From positions 1-27,351 of the forward strand of contig DFBO01000153.1 of assembly GCA_002366675.1 (NCBI GenBank): a stretch of DNA of 27,351 bases, written 5' to 3'. Both the position numbers and the translations under genes were made by a program. Every line of letters begins with the position of its first letter. Position 1 is the first letter of the stretch. Of this stretch, positions 16,724 to 24,345 are shown piece after piece. Under the pieces are notes generated by a model, which was given only the letters and a program-made list of their open reading frames with translations, did not search any database and was not told where the DNA came from. Origin of the DNA: Flavobacteriaceae bacterium UBA3078. GTDB taxonomy: Bacteria > Bacteroidota > Bacteroidia > Flavobacteriales > Flavobacteriaceae.

Positions 16724-16727
16724 GTTG

Positions 16728-16735
16728 CAAAAATA
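16728..16735 (-). promoter_or_regulatory. Possible -7 element immediately before glyS
   Basis: Read on the minus strand this is TATTTTTG, an exact TAnnTTTG, four bases before the glyS ATG. It overlaps the T-run of the hairpin at 16736-16766, so the match may come from the T-run alone. A start here would leave almost no leader. Confidence 0.25.
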
Positions 16736-16766
16736 AAAAACCGTTCCAACTAATGGAACGGTTTTT
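16736..16766 (-). terminator. Terminator hairpin between coiled-coil gene and glyS, or glyS leader hairpin
   Basis: Arms CCGTTCCA (16741-16748) and TGGAACGG (16754-16761) are perfect, extended by five A-T pairs on each side, with a five-base loop. On the minus strand the second arm is followed by a long T-rich run. It therefore looks like the terminator of the 16787-17671 gene. Because glyS starts 13 bases later and a promoter-like element lies upstream of the hairpin, it may instead be part of the glyS leader. Confidence 0.8.
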
Positions 16767-16767
16767 A

Positions 16768-16775
16768 CAAAAATA
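16768..16775 (-). promoter_or_regulatory. Possible -7 promoter element for glyS, upstream of the hairpin
   Basis: Read on the minus strand it is TATTTTTG, an exact TAnnTTTG. A transcript from here would carry the 16736-16766 hairpin in a leader of about 40 bases before glyS. No TTG is seen at the -33 distance, and the composition makes chance matches common. Confidence 0.3.
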
Positions 16776-16786
16776 TAATTGGTTAG

Positions 16787-17671
16787 TTAATTAAGTTCTA
16801 ATTGGGTACTTCCTATTGGTAAGTTGTCTTGAAAAACAACTACATTATAAATACCTTCTTTAAAAGATTTTTTTGAATTGACATTGATTTTAGTACAAAC
16901 ATCAATATTATCAAAATTGTTATTCACTACTGTCATTCCGCTATAACTAAAAGAAGTGTCCTTAAAGTTAATATGACCTCTTTCAACTACTAATTGATTG
17001 TTTGGACCAAGAATTTGGACATAAATATTTTTATTTCCTTCAGGTGTAAATTGATTGCTAAGTAGTGTTAAACAAACTTCAATATTATCTAATCTATCTA
17101 TACTACTTGTTTTAATATCGGTTCTTGAATTTAAATTATCTAATGCTATAGCACTAACATTATCTGTCGACAACGACACCATTCTATTTATAGTTTGAGA
17201 TAGAATATCTTTTTCTTTCTCTAAAGTAAGTAGTTGATTATTTTGAGATTCAATTTTTATTGAAAAATTATTCACCTCATCTTGTAACAGCGCATTTTGG
17301 CTCTGAATAGATTCAAATTGTGAAAGTATTTTTGTTTTCTCTTTTTTAAGAGTTGCTATTTGATTTCTGTACTTAGAAATTAAAGTTACATCTGGTTTAG
17401 AATTCAATAAGGTAGCTAAAGCAGTTTCTAATTCTGCTTTTGTTTTCTTAAATTCCAATTCAATGGCATTGTTGTTAATCTTTAAATCATCATAACTCTT
17501 AATCATTTCATTCAATTCATTTTGAACAAGTAACGTTTCCTGTTCAATAAATTCTTGATGACTTTTAAGAGAGTTATAATTTGAAAAGCTATAAGACCCA
17601 AGTACAACAATTGCTATTACCAATGTACCAATAATTAATCTGTAGTTAAATAATTGAGGGTTAACTATCAT
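16787..17671 (-). CDS. Membrane-anchored coiled-coil protein of unknown function
   Basis: A 294-residue protein not matched to a named family. It has a short N-terminal tail, one membrane helix at about 13-33 (IIGTLVIAIVVLGSYSF), then coiled coil over about 35-165 rich in Glu, Lys, Asn and Gln. The last 100 or so residues look like a compact beta domain (VCLTLLSNQF, IYVQILGPNNQLVVERGHI, GIYNVVVFQDNLPIG) with one Cys in each half (VCLTLL and DVCTKIN). With few positive charges before the helix and the coil after it, the bulk is probably outside the cytoplasm, but topology is not certain. It stands alone, ending at a hairpin before glyS. A role as a spacer or scaffold in the envelope is a guess. 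The start ATG (17669-17671) is the only sensible one. Confidence 0.75.
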   Translation of the reverse strand: MIVNPQLFNYRLIIGTLVIAIVVLGSYSFSNYNSLKSHQEFIEQETLLVQNELNEMIKSYDDLKINNNAIELEFKKTKAELETALATLLNSKPDVTLISKYRNQIATLKKEKTKILSQFESIQSQNALLQDEVNNFSIKIESQNNQLLTLEKEKDILSQTINRMVSLSTDNVSAIALDNLNSRTDIKTSSIDRLDNIEVCLTLLSNQFTPEGNKNIYVQILGPNNQLVVERGHINFKDTSFSYSGMTVVNNNFDNIDVCTKINVNSKKSFKEGIYNVVVFQDNLPIGSTQLELN

Positions 17672-17808
17672 CTTAATTTTTTATTTTACCTCACGAATCT
17701 ATTAATTAAGATTAAGTTATTTGTCATTTATTCGATAAAGTGATAAAAAAATTGTTGAAGTCCTAAATTGTTTGTTAAAAAAGCTATTCTAAGTTGAAAA
17801 GTAATTAA

Positions 17809-17816
17809 TATCTTTC
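17809..17816 (+). promoter_or_regulatory. Probable -7 element for the comF-type gene
   Basis: TATCTTTC differs from TAnnTTTG at the last base. It lies 16 bases before the ATG at 17833, a spacing similar to the other promoters proposed here. No -33 element is at the right distance. Confidence 0.35.
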
Positions 17817-17832
17817 TAATAAATTGAAAAAA

Positions 17833-18510
17833 ATGTTTCAATCTGTTCTTAATTTGTTCTTTCCTAAAGTTTGTTTTGCTTGCAATTTAAAATTGGAAGA
17901 CAATGAGAAATATGTTTGTACAAGTTGCAGACACATGTTGCCTGTTACTAATTTTCATCTAGATTCAAGAGAAACCGTTCTAAAAACCTTCTATGGACGT
18001 GCAAAAGTGGAAAATGGAACAGCATTATTACGCTTTGAAAAAAAAGGAATTACCCAGCAACTTCTTCATAATTTAAAATACAAAGGTTATGAAGAAGTGG
18101 GCGAATTTTTAGGTAAATGGTTAGGTGCAGAATTAAAAACTTTAGAAGAATACAAGGGAATAGACGTGGTTATTCCTGTACCATTACATAAAAATAAATT
18201 AAAAAAAAGAGGTTATAATCAGGTGGCTAAGTTTGCATTAGAAATTGCTAATCAGTTAGAAATTAATTATGTGGATAATGTGCTTATTAAAGTTAGTAAT
18301 GTATCGTCTCAAGTAAATAAAAATAGATTTAGTAGATGGACTAATAACGAAGAGCTTTTTACCATTCAGAATAAAGAAAAAATTAGCAATAAACACGTCT
18401 TACTAGTTGATGATATTATAACTACAGGCGCAACCATGGAAGCATGCATTGCTGTTTTAAATAAAGCTAAAAATGTTAAAGTTAGTGTAGCGTCTATGGC
18501 TATAGCATAA
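17833..18510 (+). CDS. comF: ComF family phosphoribosyltransferase-like protein
   Basis: The start is ATG 17833 (225 residues); a TTG nine bases upstream is possible but unnecessary. The N-terminus has a four-Cys zinc-ribbon pattern, C14-x2-C17 and C29-x2-C32. It is followed by the family's 'LRFEKKGITQQLLHNLKYKG' segment (67-86), VIPVPLHKNKLKKRGYNQ (113-130), and a type I phosphoribosyltransferase PRPP loop VDDIITTGAT (192-201). ComF proteins are cytoplasmic and needed for DNA uptake in naturally competent bacteria, working with single-strand DNA handling proteins; in most bacteria the catalytic role is unproven. No other competence gene is in the window. The next gene starts 56 bases later with its own promoter-like sequence, so an operon is not required. 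Confidence 0.93.
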   Translation: MFQSVLNLFFPKVCFACNLKLEDNEKYVCTSCRHMLPVTNFHLDSRETVLKTFYGRAKVENGTALLRFEKKGITQQLLHNLKYKGYEEVGEFLGKWLGAELKTLEEYKGIDVVIPVPLHKNKLKKRGYNQVAKFALEIANQLEINYVDNVLIKVSNVSSQVNKNRFSRWTNNEELFTIQNKEKISNKHVLLVDDIITTGATMEACIAVLNKAKNVKVSVASMAIA

Positions 18511-18516
18511 TGTAGT

Positions 18517-18546
18517 TTTGTTAATGAGAATTATATTGTTTCTTTG
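18517..18546 (+). promoter_or_regulatory. Bacteroidetes-type promoter for the Ig-like lipoprotein gene
   Basis: TTTG (18517-18520) and TTTCTTTG (18539-18546, one mismatch to TAnnTTTG) are 18 bases apart, within the usual -33/-7 spacing of this phylum. The expected transcript start is about 17 bases before the ATG at 18567. Confidence 0.5.
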
Positions 18547-18566
18547 TAAAATATTAAATACAAAAA

Positions 18567-20174
18567 ATGAGTAAATTTTTTTACAAATCCATAAGTCTCC
18601 TTATTATTTGTCTGTTTTTAGCAAATTGTGCTAATAGAGGAAAACCAGATGGAGGAGAGAAAGATGTTACTCCTCCAAAGATTATAAAATCGGAACCTGA
18701 TAATTTTTCTACAAATTTTTCGGGAAAGGAAATTAAAATCACTTTTGATGAATTTATAAAAGTCAACAATCTTCAAAAGCAACTTATTATTTCACCTCCA
18801 ATGGATACAGCTCCGGAAATAACACCTCTTGGTAGTGCTAGTAAATCTATAACTATAAAAATAAAAGACACTCTAGAGGCTAACACCACGTATGCATTTA
18901 ACTTTGGGAATAGCATTGTAGATAACAACGAAAATAATCCATACATCTACTATAGGTATGTAATTTCAACTGGAAATTTTATAGACTCTCTTTCTGTAAA
19001 AGGGCATATTATTGATGCTGCATTGCTAAAGCCAGATGACTTTGTTTCTGTCATGCTATATGAAATGGATTCTACCTATACAGATTCAACTGTTTATAAG
19101 AAAAAACCTAAATATATAACAAACACTTTAGATAGTGTTCCCACCTTTTCAATTGATAATATTAAAGCTGGAAAATATAAGTTAATCGCATTAAAAGATG
19201 CAAACCAAGACGGAAAATATCAGCAAAGAAGTGATAAGATTGGTTTTTTAATGAACCCTATTACTGTACCAACCGACTCGCTATTTACCATTAAATTATT
19301 TAAAGAAGAAGCTGAAACAAAAATTGTAAATCCCAGACTTATTTCTGGCGAAAAAATTGCTTTTGGTTATGAAGGAGATTACGAAAACATGAAAATAAAT
19401 ATAACATCTGTTGTGCCAGATGATTTTTCATATACAATTACAAAAGATACGAAAACAGATTCGCTAAACTATTGGTATAAGCCTCGATTTAAAGATACAG
19501 ATTCCTTATTGTTTCAAGTAACAAATAAAAACTATACCGAAGATTTTAAAGTTAGAATAAGTGAGCAACCTAGAGATTCATTAATCATTAAAAGTTCGCC
19601 TTCAGGCACTATAAATTTTGAAGAGAATTTTATAATCTCTGCAAATATTCCCTTTGTTAAAATTAGAAAAAGATTAATCAATATTATTGATAAAGACTCT
19701 ACTGAGATATCTTTTAAATCAAAATTAGATTCTTTAAAAAACACATATACTTTACGTTTTGAAAAAACTGAAGGCAATAAATATAGCATTCAAATACTGC
19801 CTGAAGCAGTTACAGATTTTTTTGGAAATAAAAATGACTCTTTAACATATAATATAAGCACTAAAACTTATGCAGATTATGGTAATGTTAGAATTAATTT
19901 AAATAATGCAAAATATCCAGTAATAGTTCAATTAACAGATGATAAAGGAGGTGTAAAAGTTGAACAATTTGTTTGGAAACATCAGCCTATCGATTTTAAA
20001 TTTGTAACTCCTGGCAAGTATTATTTAAGAGTGGTTCATGATACCAATAAAAACAAAAAATTCGATTCTGGTAATTTTCTTAAACAACAACAACCAGAAA
20101 AAATTAGTCATTACCCAGACATGGTTGAAGTTAGAGCTAACTGGGATCCAATAATCGATTTTACTTTACTCTAA
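18567..20174 (+). CDS. Ig-like-domain lipoprotein (bacterial Big_5 type)
   Basis: A 535-residue lipoprotein with lipobox Cys21 (MSKFFYKSISLLIICLFLANC). The mature start 'GKPDGGEKDVTPPKIIKSEP' leads into an SbsA-type Ig-like domain at about 37-135 (FSGKEIKITFDEFIKVNN, PLGSASKSITIKI, NTTYAFNFGNSIVDNNENNP). Two Asp-rich turns resemble calcium sites or the family's 'D-x-N-x-D-G-K' turns: DANQDGKYQQRSDKIG (about 211-226) and DTNKNKKFDSGN near the C-terminus. The layout matches a widespread flavobacterial family of unknown function that sits in the outer membrane as a lipoprotein. It is 56 bases after the comF-type gene. Its last nine bases overlap the converging omega-amidase gene, so there is no room for a terminator between them. 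Function unknown. Confidence 0.88.
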   Translation: MSKFFYKSISLLIICLFLANCANRGKPDGGEKDVTPPKIIKSEPDNFSTNFSGKEIKITFDEFIKVNNLQKQLIISPPMDTAPEITPLGSASKSITIKIKDTLEANTTYAFNFGNSIVDNNENNPYIYYRYVISTGNFIDSLSVKGHIIDAALLKPDDFVSVMLYEMDSTYTDSTVYKKKPKYITNTLDSVPTFSIDNIKAGKYKLIALKDANQDGKYQQRSDKIGFLMNPITVPTDSLFTIKLFKEEAETKIVNPRLISGEKIAFGYEGDYENMKINITSVVPDDFSYTITKDTKTDSLNYWYKPRFKDTDSLLFQVTNKNYTEDFKVRISEQPRDSLIIKSSPSGTINFEENFIISANIPFVKIRKRLINIIDKDSTEISFKSKLDSLKNTYTLRFEKTEGNKYSIQILPEAVTDFFGNKNDSLTYNISTKTYADYGNVRINLNNAKYPVIVQLTDDKGGVKVEQFVWKHQPIDFKFVTPGKYYLRVVHDTNKNKKFDSGNFLKQQQPEKISHYPDMVEVRANWDPIIDFTLL

Positions 20175-20945
20175 TTTAAAAGTATCTTTATCGTTTAAAA
20201 AACCTAGTTTATCTCTATAGGTTTTAATATGCAACTTACTTAGAGTTACTATTTCAATTGCTTCTTGATTCTCTGGAATATTATCTAATTTATCGCCTAA
20301 AACATTATAAACTGCTGAATGTCCAGAATATTCATGGTTATTACCATCCTGTCCTACACGATTTACTCCTACACAGTAACTCATGTTTTCTATAGCTCTA
20401 GCTTTTAAGAGCGCATCCCAAGCATTTACTCTAACTTTTGGCCAGTTGGCAACATAAATCAATAAATCATAACCTTCCACATTTCTAGCCCAAACAGGAA
20501 AACGCAAATCGTAACAAATTAATGGGCAAATTTTCCAGCCTCTATAAGTAACATTTAGCTTGTCTTGTCCACCTGTATATACTCTGTCTTCTCCAGCAAG
20601 TGTGAACGTGTGTTTTTTATCGTAAGTTTCAATTTTGCCATTTGGGTGAACAAATAGCAATCTATTAAAAAAAAGATTATTTTCTGAAATAACCATACTT
20701 CCCAAAATAGCAGTTTGCTTTTTTAAAGCTATTTCTTGCATCCAAACGACTGTTTCACCAAACATTGTTTCAGCAACTTCTGATGCATTCATAGTAAATC
20801 CTGAAGTAAACATTTCTGGTAGGATAATTACATCTACAACATCTGATATACTTTCAATTTTTTTAGAAAAATGGACTTTATTTTGTTCTGGGTTTTCCCA
20901 AACCAAATCAGATTGAATAAGTGCTATTTTTAACTCGTTTTGCAT
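20166..20945 (-). CDS. Nitrilase-superfamily omega-amidase (YafV/MtnU type)
   Basis: A 259-residue cytoplasmic carbon-nitrogen hydrolase. The Glu-Lys-Cys triad is visible: Glu44 (LPEMFTSGF), Lys111 (YDKKHTF) and Cys144 (LICYDLRFP). The sequence resembles E. coli YafV and the Bacillus MtnU omega-amidase, which hydrolyse alpha-ketoglutaramate (the product of glutamine transamination) to 2-oxoglutarate and ammonia. The neighbour upstream, 12 bases away on the same strand, is a methionine/glutamine aminotransferase of the YbdL/MtnE type, which makes exactly this substrate, so context supports the assignment. The start ATG (20943-20945) gives MQNELKIALIQSDLVWE. The stop overlaps the end of the converging Ig-like lipoprotein gene. 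Substrate is inferred from family and neighbour, not from a residue unique to omega-amidases. Confidence 0.92.
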   Translation of the reverse strand: MQNELKIALIQSDLVWENPEQNKVHFSKKIESISDVVDVIILPEMFTSGFTMNASEVAETMFGETVVWMQEIALKKQTAILGSMVISENNLFFNRLLFVHPNGKIETYDKKHTFTLAGEDRVYTGGQDKLNVTYRGWKICPLICYDLRFPVWARNVEGYDLLIYVANWPKVRVNAWDALLKARAIENMSYCVGVNRVGQDGNNHEYSGHSAVYNVLGDKLDNIPENQEAIEIVTLSKLHIKTYRDKLGFLNDKDTFKLE

Positions 20946-20957
20946 AATCCAGAAAAT

Positions 20958-22100
20958 CTATATCTTGTTTAAAATATCAGCTGCTTGCTTTAGTGTTTCA
21001 TCTGTTTTTGCAAAGCAAAAACGAAGCACTTTATTATCTAATTTGTTTTCGTTGAAAACCGAAAGAGGAATAGATGCCAAACCATTTTCAATAGTTAATC
21101 GTTTGGCATAATCTACATCGTATTCTTTAGTAATGTTAGAATAATCCAGAACTTGAAAATAAGTACCTTGAGATGGTCTAAATTTGAATCTAGACTCTTT
21201 AATTAGACTCAAAAACAAATCACGCTTTTCCTGAAAAAATTCAGATAATTGTAAATACGTATTCGAATCCTGCATATAATCTGCCAGACCTTTTTGTACA
21301 GGATGATTCACACTAAAAACATTAAACTGATGAATTTTTCTAAATTCTTCCATCAACACTTTTGGAGCACAACAATAACCCGTTTTCCAACCTGTATTAT
21401 GAAAGGTTTTACCAAAAGATGCTGTTATAAAACTTCTAGATTTTAAATCTGGAAACAAGCAAGCGCTTTGGTGCTTATTACCTTCAAAAACTATATGCTC
21501 GTAAACCTCATCACTCAATACTATAATATTGGTATTCTTAGTAAGTTCTTGAAGTTGCAACATATCAGCTTCACTAAAAATAGTACCACTTGGATTATGT
21601 GGCGTATTGACGATTATCATTTTTGTTTTAGAGGAGATTTTCTGTTTTACATCATCCCAATTAATTTGATAATTTGGAGCTTCTAATTGTATAGAAACTG
21701 TTTTACCTCCATTAATCATAATAGAAGGTTCGTAACAATCGTAAGCTGGTTTAAAAATTATCACTTCATCATCTGGTCTTACAAAAGCTGTAATAACATC
21801 ATAAATAGCTTGGGTAGCTCCAGCTGTAATGGTAATTTCAGATTCTGGATGATAGCTGGTTCCATAAAGCAAATCAAACTTCTTTGAAATTGCTTCACGT
21901 AATTCCATATTTCCAGGCATCAAAGCATATTGATTATATCCAGAATTCATGGCTTTTGTTACCATATCAATTAATTTCTGATTGCTTTTAAAATTTGGAA
22001 ACCCTTGAGATAAATTAATAGCTTGATGTTTGTTAGCTAAACCACCCATGACTGTAAATATGGTGGTTTCTATATTTGGAAGTTTAGAATGATACATCAT
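20958..22100 (-). CDS. Methionine/glutamine-type aminotransferase (YbdL/MtnE family)
   Basis: A 380-residue PLP-dependent fold-type I aminotransferase. Landmarks: NLSQGFPNF (29-37), PLP contacts NTPHNPSG (165-172) and SDEVYEH (196-202), the Schiff-base lysine Lys231 in SFGKTFHNTGWKTG, and the substrate-binding Arg in LRFCFAK near the end. It resembles E. coli YbdL, which prefers methionine, His and Phe as donors; relatives use glutamine to regenerate methionine from 4-methylthio-2-oxobutyrate. The omega-amidase 12 bases downstream removes the alpha-ketoglutaramate and makes the reaction irreversible. Two adjacent ATGs (22098-22100 and 22095-22097) are equally usable. A TATCTTTA on the minus strand (22105-22112) may be its -7 element but would give almost no leader. 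Family is secure; preferred amino acid is inferred. Confidence 0.94.
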   Translation of the reverse strand: MMYHSKLPNIETTIFTVMGGLANKHQAINLSQGFPNFKSNQKLIDMVTKAMNSGYNQYALMPGNMELREAISKKFDLLYGTSYHPESEITITAGATQAIYDVITAFVRPDDEVIIFKPAYDCYEPSIMINGGKTVSIQLEAPNYQINWDDVKQKISSKTKMIIVNTPHNPSGTIFSEADMLQLQELTKNTNIIVLSDEVYEHIVFEGNKHQSACLFPDLKSRSFITASFGKTFHNTGWKTGYCCAPKVLMEEFRKIHQFNVFSVNHPVQKGLADYMQDSNTYLQLSEFFQEKRDLFLSLIKESRFKFRPSQGTYFQVLDYSNITKEYDVDYAKRLTIENGLASIPLSVFNENKLDNKVLRFCFAKTDETLKQAADILNKI

Positions 22101-22166
22101 AACATAAAGATACTAGTTAGGCAGATAAATTTACATCATTTTAACAACTTTTATATCTTGGTTTTC

Positions 22167-22174
22167 TATCTTTG
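22167..22174 (+). promoter_or_regulatory. Bacteroidetes-type -7 promoter element for the S46 peptidase
   Basis: TATCTTTG matches TAnnTTTG exactly and lies 22 bases before the ATG at 22197, giving an expected leader of about 19 bases. The -33 region has no clear TTG. Confidence 0.55.
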
Positions 22175-22196
22175 AAGGATACAAAATCATCTTATT

Positions 22197-24284
22197 ATGA
22201 AATTCTTAAAAATTCTATTACTTTTTATTACAATTCAAGTGTCTGCACAACAAGGTGGTATGTGGATTCCTTCGTTATTAGAAGGTATGAACGAGCAAGA
22301 AATGGCAGATCTTGGAAGCAACCTTACAGCCAAAGATATTTACGATGTAAACAATTCCAGTTTAAAAGATGCCATTGGACATTTTAATGGAGGTTGTACA
22401 AGTGAAGTTATTTCACCAAAAGGATTAATTCTTACTAACCATCATTGTGGCTATAGTCAAATACAATCGCATTCTTCCATGGAAAACGATTATTTAAAAG
22501 ATGGTTTTTGGGCTATGAGCTTAGAAGAAGAACTACCTAATCCTGGATTATTTATAGAATTTATTGTTAGAATAGAAGATGTTACTACCCAAGTTTTAAA
22601 TGGTGTTACAGATGATATGACTGAGAAAGAAAAACAATCTACTATTTCAAAAAACTCAAATGCTTTTGAAGCTGAAGTAGAAACTGAAGCTTGGCAAGAC
22701 ACAAAAATTAAATCGTTTTATAAAGGAAATCAGTACTTTTTATTTGTTACTGAGCGCTATAATGACATTCGTTTAGTTGGTGCTCCTCCTTCAAGTATTG
22801 GGAAATTTGGTTCTGATACAGATAACTGGGTGTTTCCAAGACATACAGGAGATTTCTCAATGTTTAGAATTTATGCAGATAAAGATAATCGTCCTGCAGA
22901 ATATAGTGTAGACAATGTACCTTACAAACCTAAACACTTCTTGCCAATATCTTTAGATGGTGTTGAAGAAGGAGATTTTACTATGGTCTTTGGTTTTCCT
23001 GGAAGAACAAATGAGTATTTACCAGCAGTAGCTATTGAGCATATTACCAAAGAATATAACCCTAGTAATATTGCTATTAGAGAAGCTGCTTTAAAAGTAA
23101 TAGATGCCAAAATGAAGGAAAGCGACGAGGTTCGTATTAAATACGCATCAAAACAAGCAAGAATTGCAAATGCATGGAAAAAATGGATTGGCGAAAATTT
23201 AGGAATTGAAAAAAGTAATGCTGTTGAAGAAAGACGCTTGTTTGAAGCAAATTTCACAAAGGCATTAAAAGAAAAAGGTTTAGAAGATAAATACGGAAAT
23301 ATCCTTCCTGAATTTGAGGTGCTTTATAATAATTTTGAAGATGTTAATATTAAACGTAGAAATTTTATTGAAGTATTTTTAGTTACCAACGAATTGATGA
23401 CAATGTCTTTCAGAGCATATCAGTTTGAGCAAGCAGTAACAAACAACCCTGATGTTTTTGACAAAGCAAAGACTTCTATTGAAGGTACATTAACTGGTAT
23501 TCATAAAAACTACGATGTAACTGTTGATAGAGGTGTTTTTGAAAATGTTATGCCATTTTACACTAAAAATGTTGATGTCTCAATATATGATAAAACAGCT
23601 TTAACTAATTTAGATACTGCCTTAAAATTGTTTGAAGGCTCACAAGAAGACGTTATAAAAAACTTAAATAACGATGCAGCTTATGCCTATGCAAAACCAT
23701 TAATTGAAGAGTTTTATAATACCGTTAATACTGAATTTGAAGCTAAAAACGAACCTATTACAGCCTTACAAACAGAATACATGACTGCGCTTATGGAAGC
23801 TTTACCTAATGCAAGATATTTTCCAGATGCAAACAGCACACTTCGTGTTACTTATGGTCAGGTTAGAGGGTATTCGCCAAGAGATGCTGTATACTATTCT
23901 CCTGTAAGTTATTTGGATGGCGTTATTGAAAAGTATGTGCCTGGAGATTACGAGTTTGATGTGCCAGAAAAACTATTGGATTTATATAAAACCAAAGATT
24001 ACGGCCAATATGCAGATACTAATGGTAAAGTACCTGTTTGCTTTTTAGGAACTAATCATACTACTGGTGGGAATTCTGGAAGTCCTGCCATTGATGCACA
24101 TGGAAATTTAGTAGGATTGAATTTTGATCGTGTTTGGGAAGGAACTATGAGTGATATGAACTACGATCCAGAAATTTGTAGAAATATTATGGTCGATTTA
24201 CGTTATGTGTTATTTATAGTTGACAAATACGCTGGAGCAAAACACTTAATTGATGAAATGAAATTGGTTCATCCGAAAAAATAA
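22197..24284 (+). CDS. S46 family dipeptidyl peptidase, predicted DPP11-like
   Basis: A 695-residue exported serine peptidase with signal peptide MKFLKILLLFITIQVSAQ. The S46 hallmarks are present: the TNHHCGY block (80-86) with the catalytic His, Asp219 in RHTGDFSMFR, and the catalytic Ser627 in GGNSGSP. Arg645, 18 residues after Ser627 (LNFDRVWEG), matches by spacing the Arg673 of Porphyromonas DPP11 (Ser655), which selects Asp or Glu at P1; DPP7 has Gly there. It should therefore remove dipeptides with an acidic second residue in the periplasm, for uptake as nutrients. The middle (about 260-560) is the helical domain that gives the exopeptidase its blocked cleft. A -7 element lies just upstream and a terminator just after, so it is a single-gene unit, divergent from the aminotransferase. 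Confidence 0.95.
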   Translation: MKFLKILLLFITIQVSAQQGGMWIPSLLEGMNEQEMADLGSNLTAKDIYDVNNSSLKDAIGHFNGGCTSEVISPKGLILTNHHCGYSQIQSHSSMENDYLKDGFWAMSLEEELPNPGLFIEFIVRIEDVTTQVLNGVTDDMTEKEKQSTISKNSNAFEAEVETEAWQDTKIKSFYKGNQYFLFVTERYNDIRLVGAPPSSIGKFGSDTDNWVFPRHTGDFSMFRIYADKDNRPAEYSVDNVPYKPKHFLPISLDGVEEGDFTMVFGFPGRTNEYLPAVAIEHITKEYNPSNIAIREAALKVIDAKMKESDEVRIKYASKQARIANAWKKWIGENLGIEKSNAVEERRLFEANFTKALKEKGLEDKYGNILPEFEVLYNNFEDVNIKRRNFIEVFLVTNELMTMSFRAYQFEQAVTNNPDVFDKAKTSIEGTLTGIHKNYDVTVDRGVFENVMPFYTKNVDVSIYDKTALTNLDTALKLFEGSQEDVIKNLNNDAAYAYAKPLIEEFYNTVNTEFEAKNEPITALQTEYMTALMEALPNARYFPDANSTLRVTYGQVRGYSPRDAVYYSPVSYLDGVIEKYVPGDYEFDVPEKLLDLYKTKDYGQYADTNGKVPVCFLGTNHTTGGNSGSPAIDAHGNLVGLNFDRVWEGTMSDMNYDPEICRNIMVDLRYVLFIVDKYAGAKHLIDEMKLVHPKK

Positions 24285-24309
24285 TAAACTATTTATATTT
24301 ACAAAATTG

Positions 24310-24345
24310 CCTCATAGTAATATTGCTATGAGGTTTTTATTTAAT
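24310..24345 (+). terminator. Rho-independent terminator of the S46 peptidase gene
   Basis: Arms CCTCATAG (24310-24317) and CTATGAGG (24326-24333) are perfect, with an eight-base loop and a T-rich tail TTTTTATTTAA. The tail overlaps the stop codon of the converging LytTR gene. On the minus strand a weaker T-rich stretch follows, so it may also serve that operon. Confidence 0.88.
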
